This document shows positions 49,597 to 60,489 of a DNA stretch of 64,000 bases, in pieces. Position numbers and translations under genes: made by a program. Below the pieces are notes generated by a model that did no database searches, was not told the origin of the DNA, and saw only the letters and a program-made list of their open reading frames with translations. The stretch is from Paramagnetospirillum kuznetsovii (GTDB taxonomy: Bacteria > Pseudomonadota > Alphaproteobacteria > Rhodospirillales > Magnetospirillaceae): contig NZ_PGTO01000006.1 of assembly GCF_003284725.1 (NCBI RefSeq), positions 1 through 64,000 on the forward strand, read 5' to 3'. How positions within the stretch are numbered: position 1 is the first letter of the stretch; every line of letters begins with the position of its first letter.

Positions 49597-50172
49597 TTAT
49601 CGGTTCATGGCGTGATATTCGGCATTGGGCATCATGTCCAATCCGTGCGCGACCCGGTTGGTGTAGTTGAAGAAGGCGGCCACGTCGCAGATATCGAAGA
49701 TATCGTCGTCGGAAAAACCGACGTCACGGAGCGCGGCTCGGTCGGTCTCCCCGATGTCATGGGGCGCTTCGGTCAACTTCCAGGCGAAATCCAGCATGGC
49801 CTGATGGCGGGGCGACAGATCGGCGGCACGGTAGTTCATCACCATCATCTCGCCCAGCCGAGGATCGCCGGACAAGGCGCGCACCGCCTGGCCATGGGCG
49901 ACAAGGCAGTAGTAGCAGCGGTTGGCCGAGGACACGGCCACGGCGATCATCTCGCGCTCCAACTTGGTCAGTCCCATGTCGTCTGCCAGCATCAGCTGGT
50001 TGTAGAAACGGGTGAACACCCGGAACTTCTCGGGCCGGGCGGCATAGGCCACCAGCACATTGGGGCGCATGCCCAGCTTCTCGTCGCATTTGGCCATGGT
50101 GGCGGCAATGTCGTCGGGATAGGCATCGGCCTTGGGCAGGGCGACGCGGGTGACGTGATCGGGCTGCGACAT
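49597..50172 (-). CDS. Carboxymuconolactone decarboxylase/AhpD-like peroxidase-related protein
   Basis: A 191-residue all-helical protein of the 'uncharacterised peroxidase-related' family. The redox motif CYYCLVAHG (CxxC-x3-H) is near residues 86-94, preceded by EREMIAVAVSSANR. AhpD-like proteins reduce peroxides or disulfides. It ends the long minus-strand fatty/aromatic-acid cluster, 13 bases after a thioesterase gene. Substrate unknown. Confidence 0.88.
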   Translation of the reverse strand: MSQPDHVTRVALPKADAYPDDIAATMAKCDEKLGMRPNVLVAYAARPEKFRVFTRFYNQLMLADDMGLTKLEREMIAVAVSSANRCYYCLVAHGQAVRALSGDPRLGEMMVMNYRAADLSPRHQAMLDFAWKLTEAPHDIGETDRAALRDVGFSDDDIFDICDVAAFFNYTNRVAHGLDMMPNAEYHAMNR

Positions 50173-50185
50173 GGCTGCGCTCCTC

Positions 50186-50608
50186 CTATAGGCTCATCAT
50201 GGTCGCCAGCATGGTGGCGACCAGCTTTTCCGCGCCGCCTCTGGCGCCGAACACATCCGAGCGCACCACCATCAGGGTCCGGCCCGGCTTGATGACCTGG
50301 GCCCGGGCAACCAGGGTCTCGCCTTCGGCCGGGTTCAGCAGGTTCAACTTGAACTCGACGGTCAGCACATTGGCGCCGACCGGCATCAGGGAAAAGGCGG
50401 CATAGCCGGCGGCGGTGTCGGCGATGGCGGTGGTGGCGCCGGCATGAACGAAGCCGTTCTGCTGGCACAGATCGGGGCGTACCGGCATCTCCAGCACGCA
50501 ATGGCCGGGCTCCAGCGCCGCCATGCGGACCCCCAGGGTCCGCATGAAGGTCTGGGCGTCGAAGCTGGCTTTTACCCGGTCGCGGAAGCTAGGGTCTTTC
50601 GGCGTCAT
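50186..50608 (-). CDS. PaaI family hotdog thioesterase
   Basis: A 140-residue hotdog-fold thioesterase. Key motif QQNGFVHAGATTAIADTAAG (about residues 49-68) matches the PaaI 'HGG' type, with HAG in place of HGG. It hydrolyses acyl-CoA or aromatic-CoA esters. An in-frame upstream extension is a shadow of the Usp gene; ATG 50608 gives the normal length. It sits with acyl-CoA dehydrogenase and thiolase genes, so it may release CoA from stalled intermediates. Confidence 0.88.
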   Translation of the reverse strand: MTPKDPSFRDRVKASFDAQTFMRTLGVRMAALEPGHCVLEMPVRPDLCQQNGFVHAGATTAIADTAAGYAAFSLMPVGANVLTVEFKLNLLNPAEGETLVARAQVIKPGRTLMVVRSDVFGARGGAEKLVATMLATMMSL

Positions 50609-50610
50609 GC

Positions 50611-51426
50611 CTAGTTGGACATCAAGACCGGCACGGTCATATGGGCCAGGACGTATTTGGTGCCCGACCCGCGCTTGAGCGACAGGCCGTATTGACCGTG
50701 CGCCCCCATGACCACCAGATCGGCGCCAAGATCGCACAGCCGCGACAGCAGCATGTCCATCTTGCCGATATGCTCGCCCGCCAGATGCTCGCCGGTGGCC
50801 GTCACGCCGCAGGTGACCAAATGGTCGAGGACGTCCACATGGGGCACGTCGCCCATGGAGCTGGCGCCGCGATCCTGGGGCTTGTGCATGGACAGTACCG
50901 TCACCGACTTGGCGTTGAGCATCAGCGGCTTGGCGTCGTTGAGCGCCCGGACGGCTTCCTTGCCGGCGTTCCACGCTACCGCGATGCGCTCGCCGACGGT
51001 GGGGAAGGAACCGGTATGGGGAACCACCAGGACGGGGCGGCCGCAATTCAGGATGGTGTGTTCCACCAGTTCCTTGGGCACCAGCTTGCTCTTGGCGTCG
51101 ATCTGACCCATCACCACCAGATCGGCATAGCGGGCGCAGAACATGGTCTCGGAGAGCACATGGCCGGGCTCGCCATGGGCCAGTTGCCACCAGCGTCCGG
51201 CCACCCCGGCGGCCTTGGTCTTTTCGGCGAACAGCGCGGCGGCGGCATCGCGGGCGGCGACAAGCGGGTCGCTGGCCTTGTGGGCGACGGCGCTGGGCTT
51301 GTGGCTTTCGATGCGGGCGAACAGGCCGGTCAGCCGCGCCCCGTACTGCTTGGCCAAGCCGACGGCGATATCGAGACGAGCGACGCAACGTTCGCTGTCG
51401 TCCATGTGAACCAGAATATCCTTCAT
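50611..51426 (-). CDS. Universal stress protein with two Usp domains
   Basis: A 271-residue tandem UspA protein. The first domain begins MKDILVHMDDSERCVARLD. The second ends with the nucleotide-binding type motif GAHGQYGLSLKRGSGT, near VPVLM. The first domain ends with a partial form (MGQIDAKS...PVLVVP). It is two bases upstream of the thioesterase gene on the same strand and 20 bases after the acyl-CoA dehydrogenase gene, so probably cotranscribed. Confidence 0.92.
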   Translation of the reverse strand: MKDILVHMDDSERCVARLDIAVGLAKQYGARLTGLFARIESHKPSAVAHKASDPLVAARDAAAALFAEKTKAAGVAGRWWQLAHGEPGHVLSETMFCARYADLVVMGQIDAKSKLVPKELVEHTILNCGRPVLVVPHTGSFPTVGERIAVAWNAGKEAVRALNDAKPLMLNAKSVTVLSMHKPQDRGASSMGDVPHVDVLDHLVTCGVTATGEHLAGEHIGKMDMLLSRLCDLGADLVVMGAHGQYGLSLKRGSGTKYVLAHMTVPVLMSN

Positions 51427-51446
51427 GTCGAAACCCCCAACCATTG

Positions 51447-52583
51447 CTATTCGGTCGCCAAAGCCCTTGAGATCACCAGCCGCTGGATATCGCTGGTGCC
51501 CTCGTAGATCTGGCAAACCCGGACGTCGCGATAGATGCGCTCCACCGGGAAATCGGCGAGATAACCGTATCCGCCGTGAATCTGGATGGCGTCCGAGCAC
51601 ACCCGTTCCGCCATTTCGCTGGCGAACAGCTTGGCCATGGAAGCCTCCTTGAGGCAAGCCCTTCCGGCGTCGCGCAACGAGGCGGCGTGCAGCACGAATT
51701 GCTCGGCCGCCTCGATGCGGGTGGCCATGTCGGCCAGGCGGAAGGCCACCGCCTGATGTTCCAGGATGGGCTTGCCGAATTGCTTGCGTTCCTTGGCGTA
51801 GGCCAGGGCGAAGTCGAAGGCCGAGCGCGCCATGCCCACCGACTGGGCGGCGATGCCAAGGCGGCCGCCTTCCAGATTGGCCAGGGCGATCTTCAGGCCT
51901 TCGCCTTCCTCTCCCAGCCGCTGCGCGGCGGGAATGCGGCAATCGTCAAGGGTGACGAAGCAGGTGTCGGACAGATGCTGGCCCAGCTTGTCCTCGACGC
52001 GGGCGACATTGAAGCCGGGCGTATCGGTGGGGATGATGAAGGCCGAAATGCCGCGCTTGCCCGCCTGCGGGTCGGTGACGGCGAAGACGATGGCGGTCTG
52101 GCCGTTCTTGGCCGTGCTGATGAACTGCTTGGAGCCGTTCAGCACATAGGACTCGCCGTCCCGGCGGGCGCGGCTGCGGATGGAAGCCGCGTCGGACCCG
52201 GCCTCGGGCTCGGTCAGGCAGAAGCAGCCGATATGCGCGCCGCGCGCCATGGGGCGCAGGAAACGCTCCTTCTGCTCCTCGCTGCCGAATTTGAGGATGG
52301 GGGCGCAGCCCACCGAATTGTGCACACTCATGATGGTGGAGACCGGGCCGCAGCCCGCCGCGATCTCCATCACCGCCATGACGTAGGAAACGTAATCGGT
52401 TCCGGCGCCGTCCCATTCCGGCGGCACCACCATGCCGAGGAAGCCCAGTTCCCCCATCTCGGCCAGGGCCTCCTTGGGGAAGCGGTGCTCGCGATCCCAT
52501 GTGGCGGCGTTGGGGGCCAGCTTCTCCTGGGCGAAGTTGCGCGCCATGTCGCGGATCAGCTGTTGCTCTTCGGTGGCGATCAT
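51447..52583 (-). CDS. Acyl-CoA dehydrogenase
   Basis: A 378-residue FAD enzyme that introduces a 2,3 double bond in acyl-CoA. Both family signatures are visible: [20 protein letters not shown] (~120-140) and [20 protein letters not shown] with catalytic Glu region near the C-terminus. ETF, encoded at the left end of the window, would accept the electrons. Its start overlaps the thiolase stop by four bases. Chain-length specificity unknown; could also be glutaryl- or benzylsuccinyl-type, but motifs fit short/branched acyl. Confidence 0.95.
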   Translation of the reverse strand: MIATEEQQLIRDMARNFAQEKLAPNAATWDREHRFPKEALAEMGELGFLGMVVPPEWDGAGTDYVSYVMAVMEIAAGCGPVSTIMSVHNSVGCAPILKFGSEEQKERFLRPMARGAHIGCFCLTEPEAGSDAASIRSRARRDGESYVLNGSKQFISTAKNGQTAIVFAVTDPQAGKRGISAFIIPTDTPGFNVARVEDKLGQHLSDTCFVTLDDCRIPAAQRLGEEGEGLKIALANLEGGRLGIAAQSVGMARSAFDFALAYAKERKQFGKPILEHQAVAFRLADMATRIEAAEQFVLHAASLRDAGRACLKEASMAKLFASEMAERVCSDAIQIHGGYGYLADFPVERIYRDVRVCQIYEGTSDIQRLVISRALATE

Positions 52584-53764
52584 GGGAGTTCCACCGCCAG
52601 GGCCGTCGCTTCGCCGCCGCCGATGCACAGACTGGCGATGCCGCGCTTCAGCCCGTATTGCTTCAAGGCGGCCAGCAACGTTACGAGAATACGCGCCCCC
52701 GAGGCGCCGATGGGATGCCCCAGGGCGCAGGCGCCGCCGTGGATGTTGACCCGGTCGTGGGGCAGCTTGAGGTCGTGCATGGCCGCCATGGTGACCACGG
52801 CGAAGGCCTCGTTGATCTCCCACAGGTCGATATCGCCCGCCTTGCGGCCGATCTTGTCCAGCAGGGCCTTGATCGCTCCCACCGGGGCGGTGGTGAACAG
52901 ATTGGGGGCCTGGGCGAAGTTGGTGTGCCCCAGGATGGTGGCCAGCGGGCTGAGGCCGCGCTTATGGGCTTCCGAGCGGCGCATCAGCACCAGGGCGGCG
53001 GCGCCGTCGGAAATGGAGGAGGAATTGGCCGCCGTCACCGTGCCGTTGTCGCGGAAGGCGGGCTTCAGGGACGGAATCTTGTCCGGCTGGGCCTTGCGCG
53101 GCTGCTCGTCGATCTCGATGACGGTGTCGCCCTTGCGCCCCTTGAGGGTCAGCGGCGTGATCTCGCCCGCGAAGGAGCCGTCGGTCGACGCCTTCTGGGC
53201 GCGTTCCAGCGAGGCGATGGCGAAGGCGTCCTGGGCCTCGCGGGTGAATTTGTAGCTGTCGGCGCATTCCTCGGCGAAGCTGCCCATCAGGCGGCCCTTG
53301 GCATAGGCGTCCTCCAAGCCGTCGAAGAACATGTGGTCCAGCACCTTGCCGTGGCCCAGGCGATAGCCGCCCCTGGCCTTGTCCAGCAGGTAAGGGGCGT
53401 TGGACATGCTTTCCATGCCGCCCGCCACCATCACCCTGGCGGTTCCCGCCACCAGCAGGTCATGGGCCAGCATGGCCGCCTTCATGCCCGAGCCGCAGAC
53501 CTTGGAGATGGTGGTGCAGCCCGCCGCCTGGGGGATGCCCGCGCCCAAGCTCGCCTGACGCGCCGGAGCCTGGCCCAGACCGGCGGGCAGGACGCAGCCC
53601 ATGAATACCTCGTCCACCTGATCGGAGGCGATGCCGGAGCGCTCCACGGCGGCCTTGATGGCGGCGGCGCCAAGCTGCGGCGCCGTCAATCCGGCCAACT
53701 CGCCCTGGAAGCCGCCCATGGGGGTGCGGGCGGCGCCGACGATGACGATGGGATCAGTGGTCAT
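52580..53764 (-). CDS. Acetyl-CoA C-acyltransferase (thiolase)
   Basis: A 394-residue thiolase. The active-site Cys is in [20 protein letters not shown] with the loop [15 protein letters not shown], and the C-terminal motif is [20 protein letters not shown]. It cleaves 3-ketoacyl-CoA or condenses two acetyl-CoA. It ends in a four-base overlap with the acyl-CoA dehydrogenase gene. A MntA/HepT pair on the other strand begins 48 bases from its start and separates it from the aldehyde dehydrogenase gene. Confidence 0.95.
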   Translation of the reverse strand: MTTDPIVIVGAARTPMGGFQGELAGLTAPQLGAAAIKAAVERSGIASDQVDEVFMGCVLPAGLGQAPARQASLGAGIPQAAGCTTISKVCGSGMKAAMLAHDLLVAGTARVMVAGGMESMSNAPYLLDKARGGYRLGHGKVLDHMFFDGLEDAYAKGRLMGSFAEECADSYKFTREAQDAFAIASLERAQKASTDGSFAGEITPLTLKGRKGDTVIEIDEQPRKAQPDKIPSLKPAFRDNGTVTAANSSSISDGAAALVLMRRSEAHKRGLSPLATILGHTNFAQAPNLFTTAPVGAIKALLDKIGRKAGDIDLWEINEAFAVVTMAAMHDLKLPHDRVNIHGGACALGHPIGASGARILVTLLAALKQYGLKRGIASLCIGGGEATALAVELP

Positions 53765-53811
53765 GGGGATGCCCTTTGTCCTTGTATCGTGAATTTGCTA
53801 AACTACGCCTT

Positions 53812-54126
53812 ATGGGACGTGCACAGACCCTTGCCGATGTGATCGCCATCCTGAAAGAGCATGAAAGCTTCTATCGGGGGAAGGGAGTCACGCGCCTTGC
53901 CGTATTCGGCTCCATGGCGCGCGGTGAAGCCGGTCCCGACAGCGATGTGGATCTGGTGATCGACATCGATCCGAACGCTAAGTTCAGTCTTCTGACCTTG
54001 TGCGGCGTCCAGAACGAGACGGCCGATTGGCTCGGGCGCGACGTCGATGTGGTTCTCCGGCGCTCGGCGAAGCCCCGGATTCTTCCTCATATCGAGCAGG
54101 ACGGGATTGATGTCTTCCGCTTCTGA
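53812..54126 (+). CDS. mntA: MntA-like nucleotidyltransferase antitoxin
   Basis: A 104-residue minimal nucleotidyltransferase. The catalytic motif GSMARGEAGPDSDVDLVIDI (G-S-x10-D-x-D) is near residues 36-55. In HepT/MntA systems MntA adds AMP to a tyrosine of HepT and so neutralises it. ATG 53812 gives a normal start; a TTG 36 bases upstream is less likely. It overlaps the HepT gene by 17 bases. Confidence 0.9.
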   Translation: MGRAQTLADVIAILKEHESFYRGKGVTRLAVFGSMARGEAGPDSDVDLVIDIDPNAKFSLLTLCGVQNETADWLGRDVDVVLRRSAKPRILPHIEQDGIDVFRF

Positions 54127-54472
54127 GTTGACTCGATTCCGATCCCGAGTCGAGGACATCTTGGATGCGATCACCCGCATCGAGGAGTTCATCGACCATG
54201 GCGGCAAGGCGGATTTTCTGGCAAACGGCATGCTGGTCAGTGCGGTCACGTACCAGTTGTTCATCATTGGCGAGGCCTCGCGGCATCTGGCTCCTGGCGT
54301 AGAGGGCAGGCATCCTTTCATTGCCTGGAGGGAGATGCGCGGAATGCGCAACGTGATCGCGCACGAATACGGCACTGTCGATCCTGGCGTCGTTTGGGAT
54401 GTGGCCACCACCGATCTCGCTCCTCTCCGCGTTGCCCTGCTTGCCGAACGGGACTGGCTCACTTCATGTTGA
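54110..54472 (+). CDS. hepT: HepT-like ribonuclease toxin
   Basis: A 120-residue HEPN protein. The HEPN active site RNVIAHEY (R-x4-H-x-Y, about residues 86-93) is intact, including the tyrosine that MntA modifies. HepT toxins are ribonucleases. It overlaps mntA by 17 bases, the typical arrangement. Its 3' end overlaps the end of the convergent aldehyde dehydrogenase gene by 14 bases. Confidence 0.9.
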   Translation: MSSASELTRFRSRVEDILDAITRIEEFIDHGGKADFLANGMLVSAVTYQLFIIGEASRHLAPGVEGRHPFIAWREMRGMRNVIAHEYGTVDPGVVWDVATTDLAPLRVALLAERDWLTSC

Positions 54473-55949
54473 AGATGATGGACTTCTTGTGGGTGAAGTG
54501 TTCCAGCATGGATTCCAGCGAGGCCTCCTTGCCGATGCCGGACGTCTTGACCCCGCCATAGGACAGGGTGGGCTGCACCACCAGATTCTGGTTCACCTGC
54601 ACGAAGCCCGCCTCCAGGCGGCGGGTGGCGTCCATGGCGACCTTGATGTCGCGGGTCCAGATGGAGGCGGCCAGGCCGTATTCGGAATCGTTGGCCTGAG
54701 CGATGACGTCCTCGTAGTCGCTCCATTTGATGACGGCGCAGACGGGGCCGAAGATCTCTTCCTGGCAGATGCGGTCTGAGTTCTTCAGTCCGGTGAAGAT
54801 CACCGGCTGGACGAAGCGGCCCTTGCTGAGGCGGGGATCGGTGGGCATGGCCGAGCAGACATGCTTGGTGGCGCCCTTGGTCTCCTCGCCCAGCTTGATG
54901 TAGGAGCGCACGCGCTCCAACTGGCCGTCGGAGACGATGGTGCCGATATCGGTCTTCTCGTCCAGCGGATCGCCCATGACCATGGCGTCCACCTTGGCCT
55001 TCACCTTGGCGATCAGTTCGTCGTGAATGGACTCGTGGACGAACAGACGCGAGGAGGCGGTGCAGCTCTGGCCCTGGCGGGTAAAGCGCATCCCGGCCAG
55101 GACGCCCGCCACGGCTTGGTCCATGTCGGCGTCGGCGCAGACGATCATGGGGCTCTTGCCGCCCAGTTCCAGGGTGACGGGGATCAGCTTCTCGGCCGCC
55201 GCCTTGTAGACGATGCGGCCGGTCTCCACCGAACCGGTGAAGCTCACCTTCTTGACGTCGGGGTGTTCCACCAGCGGCGCGCCGCATTCCGGGCCGAAGC
55301 CGGACAGCATGTTGAACAGGCCGGGCGGCAGGACGGTGTTCATGATCTCGGCGACGCGCAGCACGGTCAGCGGCGCTTCTTCGGCCGACTTGACCACCAC
55401 GGCATTGCCCGCCACCAGGGCGGCGGCGGCCTTCATGGCCATCAGCAGCAGCGGCACGTTCCACGGAATGATGCAGGCGACCACGCCCACCGGCTCGCGC
55501 ACGGTGACGGTCAGCATGTCGGGGTTGAAGGGGATGGTCTCGCCCTTCAACTCGCTGCCCAGCCCGCCGAAGAAGACGAACATGTCGGCCAGCACCCCGG
55601 CCTCGACCCGGCTTTCGGTGCGCAGCGCCTTGCCGGTTTCCAGCGCCACCAGACGGCCCAGCTCCTCCACATGATTGGACAGCACCCGGCCGCATTCGGC
55701 CACCAGCTTGCCGCGCTGGCGCGCCGCCATCTTGGCCCATTCCTTCTGGGCCGCCTTGGCCGAGGCGACGGCGTCCATGACGTCTTCCCTGGTGCCGAAG
55801 GCGGCGGTGGCCACGACCTCGCCGGTGGCCGGATTGTCCACGTCGAAGGTCTTGCCTGACCTGGCGGCGACGAACTTGCCGCCGATGAGATGCTTTGCCG
55901 AAAGGGTCTTGGCCAGCTTGAAGGGATCGAGCTCGGGGGTCAGGGTCAT
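54459..55949 (-). CDS. NAD(P)-dependent aldehyde dehydrogenase
   Basis: A 496-residue enzyme of the ALDH superfamily. Marks: CIIPWNVPLLLMAMK, the cofactor segment VSFTGSVETGRIV, the general base LELGGKSPMIV, and the catalytic Cys in GQSCTASSRLF. It ends SYGGVKTSGIGKEASLESM. It should oxidise an aldehyde such as phenylacetaldehyde or an aliphatic aldehyde to the acid. ATG 55949 gives the proper N-terminus. It follows a PaaK-like ligase gene, fitting oxidation followed by CoA activation. Confidence 0.94.
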   Translation of the reverse strand: MTLTPELDPFKLAKTLSAKHLIGGKFVAARSGKTFDVDNPATGEVVATAAFGTREDVMDAVASAKAAQKEWAKMAARQRGKLVAECGRVLSNHVEELGRLVALETGKALRTESRVEAGVLADMFVFFGGLGSELKGETIPFNPDMLTVTVREPVGVVACIIPWNVPLLLMAMKAAAALVAGNAVVVKSAEEAPLTVLRVAEIMNTVLPPGLFNMLSGFGPECGAPLVEHPDVKKVSFTGSVETGRIVYKAAAEKLIPVTLELGGKSPMIVCADADMDQAVAGVLAGMRFTRQGQSCTASSRLFVHESIHDELIAKVKAKVDAMVMGDPLDEKTDIGTIVSDGQLERVRSYIKLGEETKGATKHVCSAMPTDPRLSKGRFVQPVIFTGLKNSDRICQEEIFGPVCAVIKWSDYEDVIAQANDSEYGLAASIWTRDIKVAMDATRRLEAGFVQVNQNLVVQPTLSYGGVKTSGIGKEASLESMLEHFTHKKSIIFNMK

Positions 55950-55954
55950 GATGG

Positions 55955-57183
55955 TCAGGCTCTCTTGTCTTGGATGACGATGCCGTCGTTGGGAAGGCTG
56001 CCGGGGGCGTGGAACGCCACCTCGGCCTTCAGCTTGCACAGGGACTGGAAACTGTCGCGGATGGCGGCGGCCAGGGCCGGATCGGAAGACGCACATTCCA
56101 CGTTCAAGGTGATCAGGTCGGCTTCGCCCGCCTTGTCTACCACCAGGCGGGCACGGAGAACTTCCGGATGACGCTTGGCCACGTCGGCCACCTGACGGGG
56201 ATGGACGAACATGCCCTTGATCTTGGTGGTCTGGTCGGCGCGGCCCATCCAGCCCTTCAGGCGCATATTGGTGCGGCCGCAGGGGGAGGCGCCCTCCAGC
56301 GCCGCCGACAGATCGCCGGTGGCGAAGCGGATCAGGGGATAGTCGGCGTTGAAACTGGTGACCACCACCTCGCCCACCTCGCCGGGGGCGACGGGATCGC
56401 CGGTTCCCGGCCGCACGATCTCGACGATGACCGCCTCGTCCACCACCAGACCGGCGCGGGCGGCGGTCTCATAGGCGATCAGGCCCAGATCTGCGGTGGC
56501 GTAGCACTGGGTCGTCTCGACCCCCAGATCCTTCAAGCCCTGCCGCAGCGGCGGCAGCAAGGCCTCGCCCGAGACGCAGGCCTTGGTCAGCGAGGAATGG
56601 TCCAGGCCCATCTCCTCGGCCTTTTCCAGGATGATCTTGAGGAAGGACGGCGTGCCGCCATAGCAGGTGGGGCGCAGATCGGCGATGGCCTTGGCTTGGC
56701 TTTCGGTGTTGCCGACACCGGCCGGGAACACCGGGCAGCCCAGGGCGTGGGCGCCGGTCTCGAACATCACGCCGCCGGGGGTGAAGTGGTAGGAGAAGCA
56801 GTTGTGCATCAGCTCACCCCGGCGGAAACCGGCGGCGAACAGGGCGCGGGCGATACGCCACCAGTCATTGTCCCAGCCTTCCGGGTCGTAGATGGGGCCG
56901 GGCGAGGCGAAGACCCGGCGAAGCTCGCCCTTGGGCGTGGAAATCAGCGAGGCGAAGGGCGGGTCGGCCTGTTGCAGGTCGATCAGCTCGGACTTGCGCA
57001 GCACCGGCAGTTTCGCCAGGGCGGCGCGGTCGGTGACGGCGGCCGGGTCCACCTCGGCCAGCGAACGGCCGAACGCCCCGGCATCGGCCTTGGCCAGGGC
57101 GATCTGATCGGGCAGCGCCTCGAACAGGGCCGATTCCCGCTCGTCGGTGGAGCGGGTTTCCAGGGCGTCGTAGAATTCGGTCA

Positions 57184-57184
<1 letters not shown>
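55955..57184 (-). CDS. Phenylacetate-CoA ligase family (PaaK-like) AMP-forming enzyme
   Basis: A 409-residue adenylating enzyme. Family segments: RRVFASPGPIYDPEG near the ATP loop, MHNCFSYHFTPGG, CYATADLGLIAYE, YPLIRFATGDLSA, and GWMGRADQTTKIKGMFVHPR near the C-terminus. It activates an aromatic or other carboxylic acid to its CoA ester. Its ATG shares one base with the livF stop (TGATG), showing coupling to the transporter. Substrate is not fixed; phenylacetate is only one candidate. Confidence 0.88.
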
Positions 57185-58008
<824 letters not shown>

Positions 58009-58030
58009 GTTCGGTTCCTGTCCGGAAAAA

Positions 58031-58086
58031 GCGGGCAGGATGCCCGCGCTCCATGTATCGCTTCGGAGCGCGGGCGTCCCGCCCGC
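58031..58086. repeat. REPIN-like inverted repeat, full copy 3
   Basis: Two 22-base arms in inverted orientation, spacer 12 bases. The right arm is identical to copies 1 and 2; the left arm has AGGAT in place of GGGAC. It lies between livF and the binding-protein gene, within one operon. Confidence 0.85.
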
Positions 58087-58092
58087 AATCGC

Positions 58093-59331
58093 TTACCAGC
58101 CCAGCCATTCCTTGCGGCGGGGGATTTCGGCGGTATAGATCTGCTTCATGCCGATGTTTCCGCCCTTGGTGGAGGCCTGATAGACCTTGACGGCGGTGGT
58201 GCCGCGATGGTCCTCGGCGGTCCAGGTGGACGGCAGGCAGACGCCTTCCAGACCGGCGGGCACCCAATCCTTCTTGCCATACATGGCCTTCTTGATGTTG
58301 GGGCCGGTGATGCCGCCCGACTTGGCGGCGGCTTCCATGGCTTCCTTCATATAGTAGACCGAGCAGATGGCGCGGATGTAGTGCACCGGCCGGGCCTCGG
58401 CGCCGCTGGCGTCGGAGACCTTGGAGATGTCCTTGACCAGCTTCATGCCGGGCACGTCGTCGGCCCAGGTGGCGGCGCCGACCACCCAGGTCAGCTTGTC
58501 GGCGGCTTCGCCCGCGGTCTTCAGCGAGCCTTCGTCGGTTCCCCAGATATTGGCGAGGAACTGAACATTGACGCCCACCGTCTCGCACGACTTCAGCAAG
58601 GAGATGGTCGAGCCCGAGGTATTGGCTAGATAGGCGTAGTTCGCCCCGGATTCCTTCAGCGACAGGCACTGGGCCTTGAAGTCGCCGGGCTTGAGCGAAT
58701 ACTGGATTTCATTCAGCACGTCGAAGCCCAGTTCCTTGGCATAGGCGCCGCAGGCCTGCTTGGGCGAGTTGGGGTAGGGGTGGTTGTCGCCCATATGGAC
58801 GAACTTGGCCTTGCCCGTTCCGCCCTTCTTCTTCCAGTCCTCGTGCGCCCACTGGACCAGACCGCGACAGCCGTCGGAATAGCTGGGGCCGTAGAAGAAG
58901 TTGTAGGGCGCGCCCTTCACCGAGGTCTTGCCCTGGGGATCGGTCAGATGGCCGGAATAGGAGGCCGAGAAATACGGGATCTCGTCCTTGGCCACGTTGG
59001 TGACCAAGGCTTCGGTGTCGCCGGTGCCCCAGCCCTGGATGGCGACCGCCTTCTCGGAACCGGTCAGCTTCTTGTAGGCGGCCATGGCGCGCGGCACTTC
59101 ATAGGCGTAATCCACGGTCTCGAAGATGATCTTCTGACCATTGATGCCGCCATGGGCGTTGATGTAGTTCATGGCGTCGGCGATGCCCTGGCCATAGGGC
59201 TTGCCCACGGACGAGGTGGCGCCGGTGATGTCGGCGATGTGGCCGACCAGGATGCCGTCGGCGGCATTGGCGCCGCCGGTGGTTACGGCCAAGGCGGCCA
59301 GCGCCGCTCCGGTGAACAGAATCCGCTTCAT
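58093..59331 (-). CDS. ABC transporter substrate-binding protein (LivK-like)
   Basis: A 412-residue periplasmic binding protein with a signal peptide (about residues 1-23, ending GANA). It begins DGILVGHIADITGATSSVGK, the pattern of HAAT type I binding proteins, and has NAHGGINGQKIIFETVDYAY. It should capture the substrate for LivHMGF. The cargo cannot be read directly, but the operon carries two CoA ligases, so an aromatic or fatty acid is more likely than an amino acid. Confidence 0.93.
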   Translation of the reverse strand: MKRILFTGAALAALAVTTGGANAADGILVGHIADITGATSSVGKPYGQGIADAMNYINAHGGINGQKIIFETVDYAYEVPRAMAAYKKLTGSEKAVAIQGWGTGDTEALVTNVAKDEIPYFSASYSGHLTDPQGKTSVKGAPYNFFYGPSYSDGCRGLVQWAHEDWKKKGGTGKAKFVHMGDNHPYPNSPKQACGAYAKELGFDVLNEIQYSLKPGDFKAQCLSLKESGANYAYLANTSGSTISLLKSCETVGVNVQFLANIWGTDEGSLKTAGEAADKLTWVVGAATWADDVPGMKLVKDISKVSDASGAEARPVHYIRAICSVYYMKEAMEAAAKSGGITGPNIKKAMYGKKDWVPAGLEGVCLPSTWTAEDHRGTTAVKVYQASTKGGNIGMKQIYTAEIPRRKEWLGW

Positions 59332-59389
59332 TCGAGTGTTCCTCCCATGGGTTGATTCGCGATTTTGCGTATTGTTGTTTTTGGTTTTG

Positions 59390-60460
59390 TCAGTACGAGA
59401 ACGGATACAGCTTCCAATAAGACTTGATCAGACGCCAGCGGTGAACGAGGCCGTCGGGCTCGAAAATCAAAAACAGCACGATGGCGAGGCCGATGGCCGC
59501 TTCCTTGATATAGGCCAGCGCGCTGGTCAGCGCCGGAATATCGCCGGTGAAATGCTTGATGGTGCTGACGGCGGCCTCGGTGCCCTCGGGCAGCAGGACC
59601 ATGAAGGCGGTGCCCATCAGGGTGCCCATCACCGAGCCCATGCCGCCGATGATGATCATGCCGAGGAATTGGATGGACAGCAGGATGGTGAAGCCTTCCG
59701 CCGAGACGAAGCCCAGATAGTGGCCATAGAGCGCGCCGCCGACACCAGCGTAGAACGACGAGATGCCGAAGGACAGGATGCGGTACTTGGTCAGGTTGAT
59801 GCCCATGACCTCGGCCGACAGGTAGTGGTCGCGCACGGCGACGAAGGCGCGGCCGTCGCGGGTGCGCAGCAGGTTGGCGCCCAGCAGATACATGACCAGG
59901 ACGAAGAACAACACCACGTAGAAGAAGCCCTTGTCGCCGCCGATCTCATAGCCGAACACGTTGATGGGGTTCGCCTGGGCGCCGCTCGAGCCGCCGGTGA
60001 ACCAGTTGGCCCGCGAGAAGAAGTCTTCCAGGATGAACTGCGAGGCGAAGGTGGCGATGGCCAGATACAGACCCTTCAGCCGCCCGGCGGGAATGCCGAA
60101 CAGCAGGCCCAAAAGCGTGGTCAGCACACCGGCCAGCGGGATCGCGGCCAGCACCGGCACCCCGAAGCTGTTGTTCAGCCACGCCGAGGCGAAGGCGCCG
60201 AAGCCGAAGAAGGCGGCATGACCCAGGCTGATCTGACCGGTGGAGCCGACCAGGATGTTCAGCCCCAGGGCGGCGATGCCGTAATAGCCGATCTGGATCA
60301 ACAGGGCCAAAAGGTAGTTGGACAAAACCAGCGGCGCCGCCAGGGCGACCGCGATGCCGAACAGGCACCAGTTCCGCGACGCGGGCGTCAGGAACAAGGT
60401 GGTGTCGGCCGCGTAGCTGGTCTTGAACTGGCCGCAGGGAATGAGGCTGCTACTGATCAT
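59390..60460 (-). CDS. livM: Branched-chain-type ABC transporter permease (LivM)
   Basis: A 356-residue inner-membrane permease with about 8-10 helices. Typical LivM segments: LGLNILVGSTGQISLGHAAF and the loop DHYLSAEVMGINLTKYR. It precedes the binding-protein gene by 58 bases and follows livH on the same strand with a repeat-filled gap. It pairs with LivH. Confidence 0.93.
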   Translation of the reverse strand: MISSSLIPCGQFKTSYAADTTLFLTPASRNWCLFGIAVALAAPLVLSNYLLALLIQIGYYGIAALGLNILVGSTGQISLGHAAFFGFGAFASAWLNNSFGVPVLAAIPLAGVLTTLLGLLFGIPAGRLKGLYLAIATFASQFILEDFFSRANWFTGGSSGAQANPINVFGYEIGGDKGFFYVVLFFVLVMYLLGANLLRTRDGRAFVAVRDHYLSAEVMGINLTKYRILSFGISSFYAGVGGALYGHYLGFVSAEGFTILLSIQFLGMIIIGGMGSVMGTLMGTAFMVLLPEGTEAAVSTIKHFTGDIPALTSALAYIKEAAIGLAIVLFLIFEPDGLVHRWRLIKSYWKLYPFSY

Positions 60461-60489
60461 GACGCGTCCCTTTTACCGTCGTGCGAATC

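Noticed and set aside
50611-51942. 443-codon reading of the Usp frame extending through the acyl-CoA dehydrogenase gene
   Set aside because: The N-terminal 170 codons are an out-of-frame reading of the acyl-CoA dehydrogenase; the Usp protein clearly starts at MKDILVHMDDSE (51426).
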